DNA of 64,000 nt. Source: Alitta virens. Taxonomy: Eukaryota > Annelida > Polychaeta > Phyllodocida > Nereididae. The notes beneath the pieces are model-generated. The model was not told the DNA's origin. It did no database searches and worked only from the letters and a program-made list of their open reading frames with translations. This document shows positions 1-11,285 of the stretch, piece by piece (positions within the stretch are counted from its first letter, which is position 1; each line of letters starts with the position of its first letter). The DNA lies in the NCBI GenBank assembly GCA_932294295.1, contig OW028575.1, positions 42,814,753-42,878,752 on the forward strand, written 5' to 3'. The position numbers and the translations under genes were made by a program.

Positions 1-2267
1 ATAGCAGAATGCAACACCAGCCTGGCAGGCTGTGTTACCAGCACACAACAGAGACACTGCGAAGAGTGATCATTCCTGCATGTTAAACAATCGTGTGTTC
101 GTCTAAAAAGTACAATGTTCCCATCAACTGTCATCTTCATGAGGAAAACATGCAAAATTGCTTGTCATACTGGAAGGACCGACGTCTCGACAGGCTTTGA
201 GACAATTCACAGGAGGGATGCTTGGGAATTGGCACTAATGTTGGCAGTAATTGCCAAGATGCAAGAATGTGCAGGTCAAAGAGCAACATTAATTTGCATT
301 CTGCATGATGGCCATGTAAAGGCATTTCATGGATAGGATGTGCTATGATTTTGTATATATGTAAAAAGAGAAATTATTTGTAAGAATTTAATCTCTGGTG
401 AACCCCTGGGTGGTGGCTGACACACTTGCCACTGCAAAGACATGATGTCTATGTAAAATTGACAAAATTGGCCTGCTACATGCTGATTCCACTGGCCCAT
501 TCATGTACTTTCTGCTTAAGTTATACCTGACACAATAACATAAAGTTCACAATAAGCTCGCCAATGTGCCAACCAAGCATTGACAAACGCATGGGCAGTT
601 TTGGTGACTGAAAAGTACATTGCCTGAAGGCACCATCAGTCCATGTGAATTTGGTGAATGTAACCCCTCTCACCACTGCTGAATTGCTTTGGTATAAATG
701 ACTTGATTTAAAAGTCACAGAGACCATCACCTTGTATCTTGTTGGGGACAGAACCCTGGCAGTTTGTCTGTGGAGAGCATGATTGGTCTCATCCTCTGGG
801 GATTTCTCTGTGCACAGGATCCTCTAACAGGAAACACCTGTCAACTGTCTTGGTTGTGACCCACAAACCAACCAATGGGGACACAGCTAAGTTGCAGGCT
901 AACCAATGAGAAGCTGGATTCACAACGAGGCTAATATCATGTGCTGATTGATTGGCTGCATCCGGGGACCTGGACTGCTGCAGTCCGCTTCTCCCCTGGA
1001 GCCATTCAGCTTTTGTGCGTCTAATACCGACTGTATCTTCTTACCGTCTGGCACCGCATTAGGCTCTTGCTTGTACTTTCCTTGATCACCAAGATCATAC
1101 GTTATTATCCTTGATAACCTTCTATGACTTTCATGAACTTGGCTTATGAATGAAACATGCGCATCATCCCTCGATACAGATCAGTTTGCTTTATCAGGTT
1201 TCTTGTTCAACTAAGGTCCTAATCTCAAAGATACTATATTTTAGGCTGATATTATTATAGGGTAATACAGTTCAGTGTTGAAGCCTGGTTGAACAAATAA
1301 CTTCAAAAGGACCTGACAGGCAGACTTATTTTCATCACTGAGCTCAGTTAACTTTGACCAGGAGGTCTGCCCATATATGAGTTGATGTACACACAAAATT
1401 ATATCAAATTCTTTTTCACAGAAAGTATCAGTGCTTCTGCTAGCGCATATAATTGTGGTCACGAAAGGTCTGTCTGTTTTACAAGAAGTGCCCAGTGGAT
1501 TATGTTGATATTCAGCCCAGTTCTAAAATGTGTTCAAAATTGCCTCTACTTGCCAAGAATATATGCTGTATTTTTACAGCCGATTTCATTGAAGTGTAGT
1601 CAACAGTCCAATTCCAAGTGTGGCAGCCATGTCACAGTTTTGAACGCATCAGTGCCTCCCTAAAAGGTTAAATTATCTTAATCTGCTTTAAATTAGCTGG
1701 TGGATTGCTAGTCAATTATCAAATTGATAAAACAGCAAAGTTACACAATATAAATTTTACATAAATTTATTTGCAATGTTTTGAATTCTGTTGCACAATA
1801 GGTGATCATTCTCATCCAATCGTTTACTAGTCAAAACACAACTGAATAGCTGTAGTTGAGACCAAAGAAATTAAGTACACATGATTTTTATTTGTGGGCT
1901 TGATTGGGAACCACTCAAGCATGGTAAATTGTGACATCACCAAGAGACTTGGTCAAGTGGCTGGCTACACTTCATTGCAATCCACAGTAAGCCACTGAAA
2001 CATGCACTTGAAATATATACCAGATATATATATCAAGCATCTATGTACAAGCCCATCAAACATTCACTAGCAGTCATTCAGACTAGAAGTTTTGGCTATG
2101 GCATGTATAGCCTTTTTTTTTAGAATGTACATGAATAAAAAGCTTATCTATGTGTATCTGGCTTGGTTTATTGATATCGTTCAGCTGTCAGAAATACTGC
2201 TTTTGCTAATGTATTTTTGTGTGCGGTGACTCATGATAAAAAATTCTGTATTTTTCCTCTTTTGCAG
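1..2267. other. PKC intron, no exon seen
   Basis: No coding segment can be supported here. The PKC exon beginning at 2268 starts in the middle of the kinase domain, so upstream exons of that gene must exist, but I find none of the expected conserved pieces (DFG loop, TFCGTPDY region) in this stretch. It is therefore read as intron. A CCAAT-containing segment at about 880-945 resembles part of a palindromic repeat at 31507-31647. Confidence 0.6.
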
Positions 2268-2348
2268 ATTGTATTGTACCAACCGTATGGTCGGTCCGTC
2301 GACTGGTGGGCTTATGGAGTGTTGCTGTATGAAATGTTGGCTGGACAG
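2268..2348 (+). CDS. PKC exon: kinase C-lobe, APE downstream segment
   Basis: The exon encodes 27 residues from IVLYQPYG to MLAGQ and follows a TTTTGCAG acceptor; the donor is CAG|GTAGAT. The residues correspond to the stretch right after the APE motif, with the invariant Asp of the F-helix in SVDWWAYG. Both ends are phase 0. Confidence 0.93.
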
Positions 2349-5300
2349 GTAGATTGGACTCCATACTGTTCAGATCAGAATATAAAATATGTTTTTTTTG
2401 GATATGGTATACATTGAGTTAAATCAGATGTGATTAACATTAGTTAAGGTAAAATATATACATTGAATATATGATTTTTAATATTGCAGATATCACAACT
2501 GATCAGCATGTATTGTAAAAGGAGTTGTAAATGAGTGATTAAAGTCATTAAGTATATGTTTCTTAATAAGTATTTTGTAAAGATAATAATCAGTAACATA
2601 TATGAATGCAGTCTTTTGTTATAGACAGTAATGGCAGCGCTGCTGTATACGGATGCAGTACTTCATCTTTCCTTCATGGATAATTGATGCATATGTCACT
2701 GTTACCATGGTGATGTCTTTTCAGCCTCCTTTTGATGGTGAAGATGAGGAGGAGTTGTTCACTTCCATCACAGATCACAATGTGTCCTATCCGAAAGCAC
2801 TCACCCGAGAGGCCATCTCTATTTGCAAGGGTGTAAGTATTATAATGCCGGTCGACACATTGTGGTAATAGATATAGTTAACTTATGAACGCTTTCATTT
2901 GCAAATGTGGTACTTATCAGAATGGTGATTTTGTTTTCGAAAAAAAATATATATATATAATATATATCTTATACATATGAATCAAAGTTAATTTCTTTTG
3001 ATAAGTTTGGGTGAACTCCAGCAATGCATAAAACTTTGCATGAATCTACATGAACAACAATTGTTATGTCAAATTCACATGATGCGTAACTCCATCAAAA
3101 AATTAGATATACAGTAAATTACTTAAAAGCACGCTGAGGTATGCATGAAGAAAGTTCGGCAATGTAAATTATGACATGATGAAGACCTTTGATGAAAGAA
3201 AAGCTAAATTCCAGAAAGTCTTTGATACAAAGCCTTGATTTCATTTATGAATATTTTATTATGATGGTATGTAAGTATTGCATATATGAAGAATTACTGG
3301 CATTACATATTGTAGGTATTTGTACAACTGTATGAAATAAATGTTTGATAAGGGATTATGGAGACAAAATTATTTATGGCAACAAAATTATTTATGGCAT
3401 GAATGCAGGTGTATTTTCATTGCTGTTATGGAGTGGAGTGACTTTGTTGGCAATGCATTTCATGTCTCAGGAGAAAATAGTGCATTTTGATAGGCTCATG
3501 TTGTAGATTAAGCTAAATCAATAATGCATGCTGCTCCAAGGAATGCGTAGAATGTGGTGGGGACACACAGGCGTCTCTAAAATGAAGAAAGCTGACAGAT
3601 TTTGATGTGAGGCAAATGCCATGGCATCAGCTTGTTGCTGCTGCTGTTGCTGCTGCTGTTGACTTCACTGATGAATCTCATTTGTTTGCAGTTATTGACA
3701 AAAAATCCTCTGAAGAGGCTGGGCTGTGGTCCCCAAGGAGAACGGGACATCAAAGACCACGCGTTCTTCAGAAGGATTGACTGGGAGAAGATCGAGGCCC
3801 GTGAGGTTCAGCCTCCATACAAACCAAAGATCGTAAGTCATGCATGCCACCTGGTGTTGATAAAACAACCCACTCAAATGCCCTCTGCTGTATTAGCTTA
3901 ACACTAAGCTTTGCCATTAAAATGCTCTTAATACACTAGAATGGGAAATGGGGAATTCTCAAGAGTGTAGCCCACTAACTGTGAGACAAGATTCAGTATG
4001 CTTTTATTCTATCACTAACTGCTTACCCTGTGTAGTTAAGTTTAGAGCCAAGTCGGTTGTTTAGAAATGTAACTACATTAGTGGTAATACTTGAATATTA
4101 TTAATATTGGATACATCATTGTGTTAACCTATTTGATGCATTACACTTGTATTTATCATGGTACTATACATCTTGAATTATTAGCTATTGTACGCATTTA
4201 ATGTAATGAGGCTGAATAGTTAAGAACAACTAGTTTCCTTTGGTAGCAGTACATCATTCAACATAAGATTAAGATTGCAGATATCTTGTATGTACCTTAC
4301 CAAATACCAACAGACCCTACCTTTGTGAAATTAAAACGAATGGATTTCAGGTATACATTGTGTACTTACCAGTGTGATATTGTGAACTCAAGTTTATTGT
4401 AACCTCTCTATCCTGTTGCAGTGCCAATTGTTTTATTTGTTAATCAGCTGCTGTTATTACTGTAACTGGTTTCCTTTCATAATTTCCATATTTTTATTTA
4501 ATGCGTTTAATTATGTGAAATGCTGTTTCGTGATTGATGTTTCAATTTTGTTATCAGAGAAGGCAGTGTGAATGAAGTTGTATAAATGGACACTTGTTGA
4601 ATGAAAGGATGAGCGAGGGGCATAATAATACGAGTGAAAGGGAAGACTGGTGAATTAATGGAGGCGGCATCCATCCTTGTCTTTCAGGGTCCCCCCAATG
4701 TCCGTCGAGCGTCCCTGCCTGTGTCTGCTGTCAAAATTGGTCAGAAACTCTCGCTGATCGAGAAAATGCAAATCTCCTATCGAAAATGGTGCTCCGAGCA
4801 TAAAATAGGCCAGGTTTCCAAATTATGATTTCTTAAATGAAAGTGGCTTGAAATCCTTTTGTAGACTTGAGTGATTGGTCGGTGAATGTGATGGTTGGAA
4901 GTTGGTGACGAGTTTGATGATTAGTGGAAGTTGGTTTCATGCTATCATAGAAGTTTCTCGTTTGAATACCCCTGAGTGTTGAAGTTAACTCCCTCATCTG
5001 GCTAACAACATGCTGTGTATAGTCCGTATGGGCTCAGACATACAAGTATATTCTACATTCATTATATATTAGCCTTTATATTAGCCTGCATTTGGATGCC
5101 AATATATGATCATATCACATCTTATAATAATCATCAATTCTTAAAGACTTGGCCTTTCATATAATATTTCTATCCATGTCATCAAGTACTCATCAATCCA
5201 TTTGTCATACTTTTTAATTGATACTGAAACATGTTCCGCTGAAATTACACTGGCTTGACATGAAGTTAAAATTGTGGGTTAATTCCCCCGACTCTCTTTT

Positions 5301-7754
5301 AGAGAGAGTAAATGTATACACAAACGTACGCCCATTGTGATGATGTATAAATCACCCTTGATATGAAGAGTTCTGTAGTTCTCATCAAGCTGTTAATTCT
5401 CTTTCACTACTCACTATGCATAAATGTTTTGCTCTAATAATCATCAGTCATTTCTTGATGGGCTGGCTGACTTTACCCCACCAAAGCAGGTACTCGGTCT
5501 GAAATCTTTGAGGTATTCATCCTTTCGTTTTCACTTAGCTCCGTGATCTAGCTCCATAATCTTCCTTGGTTACCAGAGCAGGGTGTCATTGTCTTCTGTC
5601 ATTTCTGACATTGTAGACCCATGCACTTTTTTTCTGATCAATGCAGTCCATGCGCAGAACAACATATATTATGAATATATTCATGCTGTTGTTGTGTGTT
5701 GTCTGAAGCATTTAACATTGTTAAATTTTGTATGTAGCAATTGTTTTTATTTTCATTTGCATTATTGTGTTGTTTTATGCTGCATGGCTAGATTTACTTT
5801 CCTTAGTTTGTTTGCTTTTGTTTGCTGTGCTTATCTTAAAATCTCTATAATTTTTGTCGCTTGTACTGCTGCTCACTTATATTTTGAAAATGAATTGTAA
5901 CATGTTGCTTATGTGCAAATCATCACTGTTGTTAAGTAATTTTTTCTCAATGGCTAATTTTGATGCAAAGTATTTTTGCACTGTCAGTGTATATGTAGTT
6001 GTATATGTAGTTGTTTATTTTGTAGTAAAGTAATAGGCTTGATTTCATTAAAGCGTTTTATACATGTAGAATTTTCACCACAAGGTGGATCACAGTGGGT
6101 CAAGATGGATTGGTCAAGTGCCACGGAATGTCCTCTGTCCAGCGGGCAGGGAGAATCCGTGGCACTGGCGCCTCACTCCAACTGTGTCCACACGCAAAGC
6201 ATGTCTGTACGTTTGGTGTATAAAAAAGCATTTTTGTTTTGCACTCACAGAGTAACCCACGATATGCAGAACACTTTGACCAGTTGTTCACCAAGGTCCC
6301 CGTCACGTTGACGCCAGTAGACGATGCTGTTCTTGCCATGAATGCCCGAGGGGATGAGTTCAGCGGCTTCACTTTTGTCAATCCTTATTTTTCTGTTCGT
6401 TATGACGAGTTGTTATGACCGAAGCTGCCATGCACTGATGATGATATTCATTGTATTAGTACGTATCTTTATTTTACCAGTTTTCCCATTTTTGGAACCC
6501 CCTTTTTCAAAATTTTTGAACCTAAATCCGCATCGATGATTTGATTGGCACCTTGTGTGGTTTTGATGCACCCAGCTATGTCCTTGGTCTTGTTGGCGTA
6601 TCTTGTCAGTGCATTAATTGTCTAAGTTACAATGAGCATTATAACTGCTTTCTAATGTCAGTGAAATTATCTGAATTCTACAATGTTATTGATTATCAAA
6701 TGTTAGGCACACTGGAGTGCTTCACACCTCTTTTACCTCACAAAAAAGGAATTCATTTTATATTCTTTGAAACACTGAATAAAGCTGTATATTGTATGTA
6801 TTAACTTTTTTAGTAGAAGTTTGCAAGCATCAGTTTTAATATCTTTTTATTTTGATTGGTATTTCCCAAATTTAACTAGTCTTAGGTAATGGAAAGGTGT
6901 GAATTCATCGAGATCAACATTGCAGATTGCCGTGTGCTTGTTAGTCAACTTAATGACAACTGTTGTGATGTTTCTGTTTGTATAACTTCTCATATTTTCT
7001 GCTATAAATCACCCTTTTAAAACTTTTTCATGGATTAAAAATTGTTATGTACTTTGGTAACTCTCTGCTAGCAAATAATTCTAATTGATAGCATGTTGTT
7101 ACTGAAACTGCTGTTCTTGTTTGATACACAATAATTACTGCAGAACAAATAAGCATACTGAATATTGTCTTTAAGTTATTGGGTTGTTCACGGATAAAAA
7201 TATGATTGCTTTGAATGAATTCATGTTGACGGCATTGCTAGAGGTAAGATGGGTGTTGTGATTAAGAATTTATGTTTATGATATTTGGCTGTGTACAATT
7301 AACTGTGATCTTATAGGCTTATCACAATATCTGCTTTACACTGGGAGAATGTCTTTAATTAATTATGTGTTAACTGCAAGCATTATGCCTTCAGAGACCA
7401 CGTTTCATCGACATGTCTCTAGTAGTGTTATAGGTCCTAAATAAAATAGGTTTTTCTAGTATAAGTCAAGAGTAGTGGATTTATAAGATGACTGACATTT
7501 TGGATATTCAGTTTGTTATTAAGGTTGTGAAAACTGTGTTTAATTACTGTTAGTGTTGCTATTTGACCCTAAAACTAAACCGTTTATTCTTGATCTTGCA
7601 GAAAGGTAAAAAGGATGTCAGCAACTTTGATCGGGAGTTTACGAGCGAGGCGCCCAAGTTGACGCCAACGGACAAGCTGTTCATAATGAACCTGGACCAG
7701 ACTGAGTTCTTTGGATTTACCTACACCAATCCAGAGTTTATCATCGATGTATGA
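2268..7754 (+). CDS. Conventional protein kinase C, 3' part with alternative V5 ends
   Basis: This is the 3' end of a classical (calcium- and diacylglycerol-dependent) protein kinase C, a Ser/Thr kinase recruited to membranes in lipid signalling. Coding joins are 2268-2348, 2725-2832 and 3692-3832, then either 6251-6418 or 7602-7754. All visible junctions are phase 0 with GT-AG borders. The first three exons encode 110 residues of the kinase C-lobe: [33 protein letters not shown], then [19 protein letters not shown] and the WEKIE and QPPYKPK segments, all hallmarks of conventional PKCs. The regulatory C1 and C2 domains and the N-lobe lie left of the window. The gene ends in two alternative V5 tails, described separately. 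Whether it should be called alpha, beta or a pre-duplication ancestor cannot be settled, but the downstream tail is beta-II-like. Confidence 0.93.
2725..2832 (+). CDS. PKC exon: kinase C-lobe, [10 protein letters not shown] segment
   Basis: The exon encodes 36 residues ([12 protein letters not shown] to ISICKG) between a TTTTCAG acceptor and a GGT|GTAAGT donor. It matches the conventional PKC segment APFEGEDEDELFQSI...ICKG in length and order. Phase 0 at both ends. Confidence 0.93.
3632..3661 (+). repeat. (TTG/CTG)n trinucleotide repeat
   Basis: Ten TTG or CTG triplets in a row sit 30 bp upstream of the next PKC exon, partly overlapping where its branch point and polypyrimidine tract would lie. 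Confidence 0.9.
3692..3832 (+). CDS. PKC last common exon: end of kinase domain
   Basis: The exon encodes 47 residues, LLTKNP...QPPYKPKI, including [19 protein letters not shown] and IDWEKIE. It ends AAGATC|GTAAGT in phase 0, the point where mammalian PRKCB also branches into alternative V5 tails. All three possible downstream terminal exons (4688, 6251, 7602) start in the matching phase. Confidence 0.93.
4688..4828 (+). CDS. Candidate extra PKC terminal exon, non-V5 tail
   Basis: After a good acceptor (TTGTCTTTCAG) a phase-0 frame reads 46 residues to a TGA. It begins [18 protein letters not shown] and continues with a basic, amphipathic-looking [17 protein letters not shown] segment. Spliced to the common exon it would give a PKC ending in a tail with no turn motif and no hydrophobic motif. 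It could instead be a cassette exon using the weak CAG|GTTTCC donor after residue 41, which is also phase 0, or simply chance. I recognise no family. RRAS is a basophilic-kinase (PKA/PKC-type) site pattern. Confidence 0.3.
   Translation, partial: GPPNVRRASLPVSAVKIGQKLSLIEKMQISYRKWCSEHKIGQVSKL
6251..6418 (+). CDS. PKC alternative terminal exon A (diverged V5 tail)
   Basis: The exon follows CACTCACAG and encodes 55 residues to a TGA. The tail keeps the V5 layout: HFD (aligned to the NFD motif that helps close the ATP pocket), LTP turn motif in VTLTPVDD, and a hydrophobic motif FSGFTF with Thr as phospho-acceptor, then VNPYF. It differs strongly from exon B, especially in the [12 protein letters not shown] linker and the YDELL terminus. 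A polyadenylation signal 360 bp downstream supports independent use as a last exon. It occupies the role of the beta-I-type choice, but sits upstream of the beta-II-like exon. Confidence 0.85.
   Translation, partial: SNPRYAEHFDQLFTKVPVTLTPVDDAVLAMNARGDEFSGFTFVNPYFSVRYDELL
6778..6783 (+). promoter_or_regulatory. Polyadenylation signal AATAAA for tail A
   Basis: A canonical AATAAA lies 360 bp after the stop of alternative exon A and is followed by T-rich sequence. It would allow the transcript ending in exon A to terminate before exon B. Confidence 0.5.
7602..7754 (+). CDS. PKC alternative terminal exon B (beta-II-like V5 tail)
   Basis: The exon follows TGATCTTGCAG and encodes 50 residues to a TGA. 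It contains SNFDREF (NFD motif), [15 protein letters not shown] (turn motif) and [11 protein letters not shown] (hydrophobic motif), and is very close to the mammalian PKC-beta-II tail ([14 protein letters not shown] and YTNPEF are shared). The hydrophobic-motif acceptor is Thr where beta-II has Ser. The two phospho-motifs are the sites modified during PKC maturation in the known family. Confidence 0.93.
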   Translation, partial: KGKKDVSNFDREFTSEAPKLTPTDKLFIMNLDQTEFFGFTYTNPEFIIDV

Positions 7755-10700
7755 AGACTGACATTCAAATAATGGGGACATTCCTTAGCACTCCGCCTTT
7801 GTAGTCAGTAGTGGATACAAACCAACTTACGCCATGCTGGTCGCTCACTTCTGTAAGGTCCTTTTTTTTTGGAGAACCTGGCAAAAAGAAAAGTAAAGTA
7901 GAAATGATGTCAATTAATCATTCAAAACTAGATTAATGTCAAATTATTGTTCAAAACTAGATAATATATACTGTGCTTTGAAAGAATTATAAACTACAGA
8001 AAGTTTTTGCTTGGTTGGATCATTGTATTTTGCAAGATATTCTAGCTTTTATGATCTGTTAAACCAAGGAACTTTAAAAACACCTTATAAGTTGATGTAA
8101 ACATTGAGCTGGAAAGACATAACATGCAGTGATGCACACCTAACAGTGAAACTCCTGAACCAGGCTTCTATAAATTTGGAAATATTTGTAGAACAAAGGG
8201 CCGCGTAAGTAGTGATGGCTGGTGTACGAGATGCAATGTTTGGAGTAAATTTAAATGACAATGCATAATGAACACTTCTTACAGACTATGCTATTTGTAG
8301 CATTTAGATTTCTTTCTCAGTGTTAATTTATTGCATTATGTTGTCTATGATAAGTCATTTAAATCTGCTGCACATTTTGTATTTGCTTGTATGTACATTG
8401 TATGTACAATCCAGTACATGTACATAAATTCTACTTAAAGCCTACAAACATTACAGATTTACCGTAGACCATTATATTACCAGGTGGACCTACTGAATAT
8501 GTTGTTATGAAGAAGCTCACCTTAAGTTTTTGTAGTTCTACGCACTTCAGAGGTGTGTTTTGCTTATTATTATCTTCTAGTATTTTTCTATTAAGATGCT
8601 TTTTTGGAAAGCGGTCAAATGTGCCAAGAATCTTTTCAAGGGTGTATACTTATTACATATTTCTCTAGTCATTGTTCAAATGTGTTTCATCGGATAGCAT
8701 TTCACATTAACTTCATGAAATGTTTGGCTTTTTTTCTGTTTGATACATGCAAATTCACTTACACCTAAATGTTGCTGTGTACATTATATGTAAAAAAAGA
8801 CAAAATCCAGGTTTTTGTTTTTTCCTCAATCACCAGTCGTGTTCTTCTTTGACTTATTACGTACCTGTGCGGTTGTGATTATTCCTGTTGATTGTACAAA
8901 CTGTATATCTGTATATGTCATTGGTCTTTGCGATATATTTATGACACCGATTTGAAAAAGAAAAGTCCCAAATGTGTTGTATTGAAATGTATGGTATATT
9001 ATGTCATTAATTGAAAATTTCAAATGAAAGTTCAAACCATGATGTTAATCATTTGATTTCGCAATCAATGTTGTTGCAATTGCACTTAAAGCGGATATTG
9101 ATAACATTGATATGTATACAATGAGGTTTCACAACAAATGTACAATCTTGACATATATATATATATATATATATTATTGACACTAAAACTTCACAAGTGC
9201 ATCTCAGTGCAATGTGAACCAAGCTGGCAGTATCAGCCATTTTATGATTTTTTTTCCCTTGCTGTTGGTGTCTGTAAACTTGTCTATTTATTTGTTGAAC
9301 GTTATATTATAATACTGATGATACTGTGAAATTGAGCAGTTGTTGATTGCAAGGTCATGGGCTGTGTATGTTGGTATGACATTCATCCATTTACATAATT
9401 CATATACCTATATATATACATATATATAGTTTGGTGAAGTCTGCACAGCATTATAACACTATTTTACTTGAGATATTCTACTAACTTTTATACCAGTCCA
9501 CCTAATTCTTGCGTGTGAAGTCATGTTGCACTTTCCTCAGTCGGACATAATGCACTTACGATGACCTTCACCTTGATATATTTATATATACTTCACTGTG
9601 TGTGATGTTTTCGAAAATTATTTCAATCCACTCTTGTAGCGATCGTTAGCTTTATTACTCATGTATATATGGATTCGTCTTTGGACGGACAGTCAAACAG
9701 ACTTCTTTGTACAATTAATATTTAGTCTAATAGGATCTTTTCATAGTATTCTTTTCTGTGTGAAAAGTTATATATAATTCATGTGAACCTGCACTTGTGT
9801 GGGCCAAAGTAGTATTGATAGCTGACTTACAACTCTGAAAGCATAATGCTGTTTTTTGAAAATTAGCTGTTACTATACAATATGGTGATTTTACTGTTTT
9901 ACAGCACATAAGGTATGTAGAGGTTATACTTATCGGCCAAATTCATCTATGCATATTTCCTATACTCACGTGCTGTTGAAAAAGCTAGTACAATTCTGTA
10001 TAACTAACTTTATTGCATTTATTTACTTACCTTTCTGTCACTTAGAAGTCTCATGCATTATGTCACAGAGTAATGTGTGCATTGAAGTATTACTTAGAAT
10101 TAAAGTAGCTAGATCTAAATTAAATCTTTATTGGCTCACATAAATTTATGAAATACAAACTTATTTATTTGTACATATTTGTTTTATATTCTATCAGCTG
10201 AATGGCCCTAAATTGATCAATTAATATGTGTGTAGATATTAGAGAAGGCCAGATCTGGATTTGATAGATTAATGTACTGTGATTTAGAAGTCCAGAGAAG
10301 AATAAGTATAAATAAAAGTATAAAAAAGTTTTAGAAAAGAAATGCATATGCCAAAGTCATTCTAATTATATGATTGTGACTCAAAACTGTAAAATACTCT
10401 TTGATGAATTGTTTAATTTTATTTGAAAGAACCACAAAATGCATAGATCTACCTGGTTGTATTCACACAAAAATTATAATCTTGAAGTGTGTCTGGAAAG
10501 ATGTACATGTATTTTCAAGAATTATATAATTATACATAAGAGAAAAAACTTGAAGATGGTGTAATTTGAAAAAGTAATTCTTTCGGCACCTTTCACCAAC
10601 TTTCACATAATCTGCACAATCAAGAAAGCAACTCTGAATAAATCGATTTGCTAGATTAGCAAGATTTTGCAAACTTAATTCACTTTTTAAATTTACAAAA

Positions 10701-10850
10701 AATATAGCATTGTGTTTGTGAATGTCCTGCAAGAAGATTATGTTCCAAGTACACACAGTAGATTACTTAGTGAAGGAATTGCCCTAACGAATGTTATGTT
10801 GATATAAGTTTATGTTAAATAAAGCTAAACTTTGAAAAAAAGAGTGTTGC
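7755..10850 (+). other. Probable PKC 3' UTR and flank
   Basis: There are no credible ORFs here; the sequence is AT-rich and resembles 3' UTR. Canonical AATAAA hexamers occur at 10311-10316 and 10818-10823, either of which could end the exon B transcript. An (AT)n run lies at about 9153-9174. The true 3' end cannot be set from sequence alone. Confidence 0.4.
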
Positions 10851-11006
10851 TTGTTTCTTTCGATTGCACATACCAAACTGAGAGACACTACTAACACTAC
10901 ATGTACAAAGGCCTGGAGTGACCTGAAAAGTAGAAATAAATGCTTGTCCAGTGAGGCAAAGACACTCACTTCATGAAGGCCAGCTTCTTTTAGGCCTATA
11001 TACATA

Positions 11007-11285
11007 GCAGCTTGGTGGCCTAATGGTTTTAAAAGCATCAACCAAATTCCACACATGCTAGCTCTGCTAAAGGTCTGGGGTTCAAATTCTAGGGCCAGTC
11101 ACTCTTCATGAGGTTCATCTCAGCTGCTGTCAAATTGGAGGTGCCTTGTGCTCACTGTGTCTATGCAGAGGCAAGTAAAACCACTCGTGGGGTAAATGTG
11201 TAACATGGTGTGGACTCCCAAGCTTTATCATTAAGTCTGCCTCTGGCAGCTGGTCATATAAGCTGACTACACCTAGACCAGTAGC
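11007..11285 (+). mobile_element. tRNA-derived SINE (family 1)
   Basis: The head carries an RNA polymerase III A box (TGGCCTAATGG) and a B box (GGTTCAAATTC), about 60 bp apart, as in a tRNA-derived SINE. The body that follows (GGTGCCTTGTG..., GGTGTGGACTCCC, GGCAGCTGGTCATATAA) recurs at 34922-35192 and, in reverse, near 38725-38765, which confirms that it is a dispersed family. No clear target duplication was identified. Confidence 0.7.
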
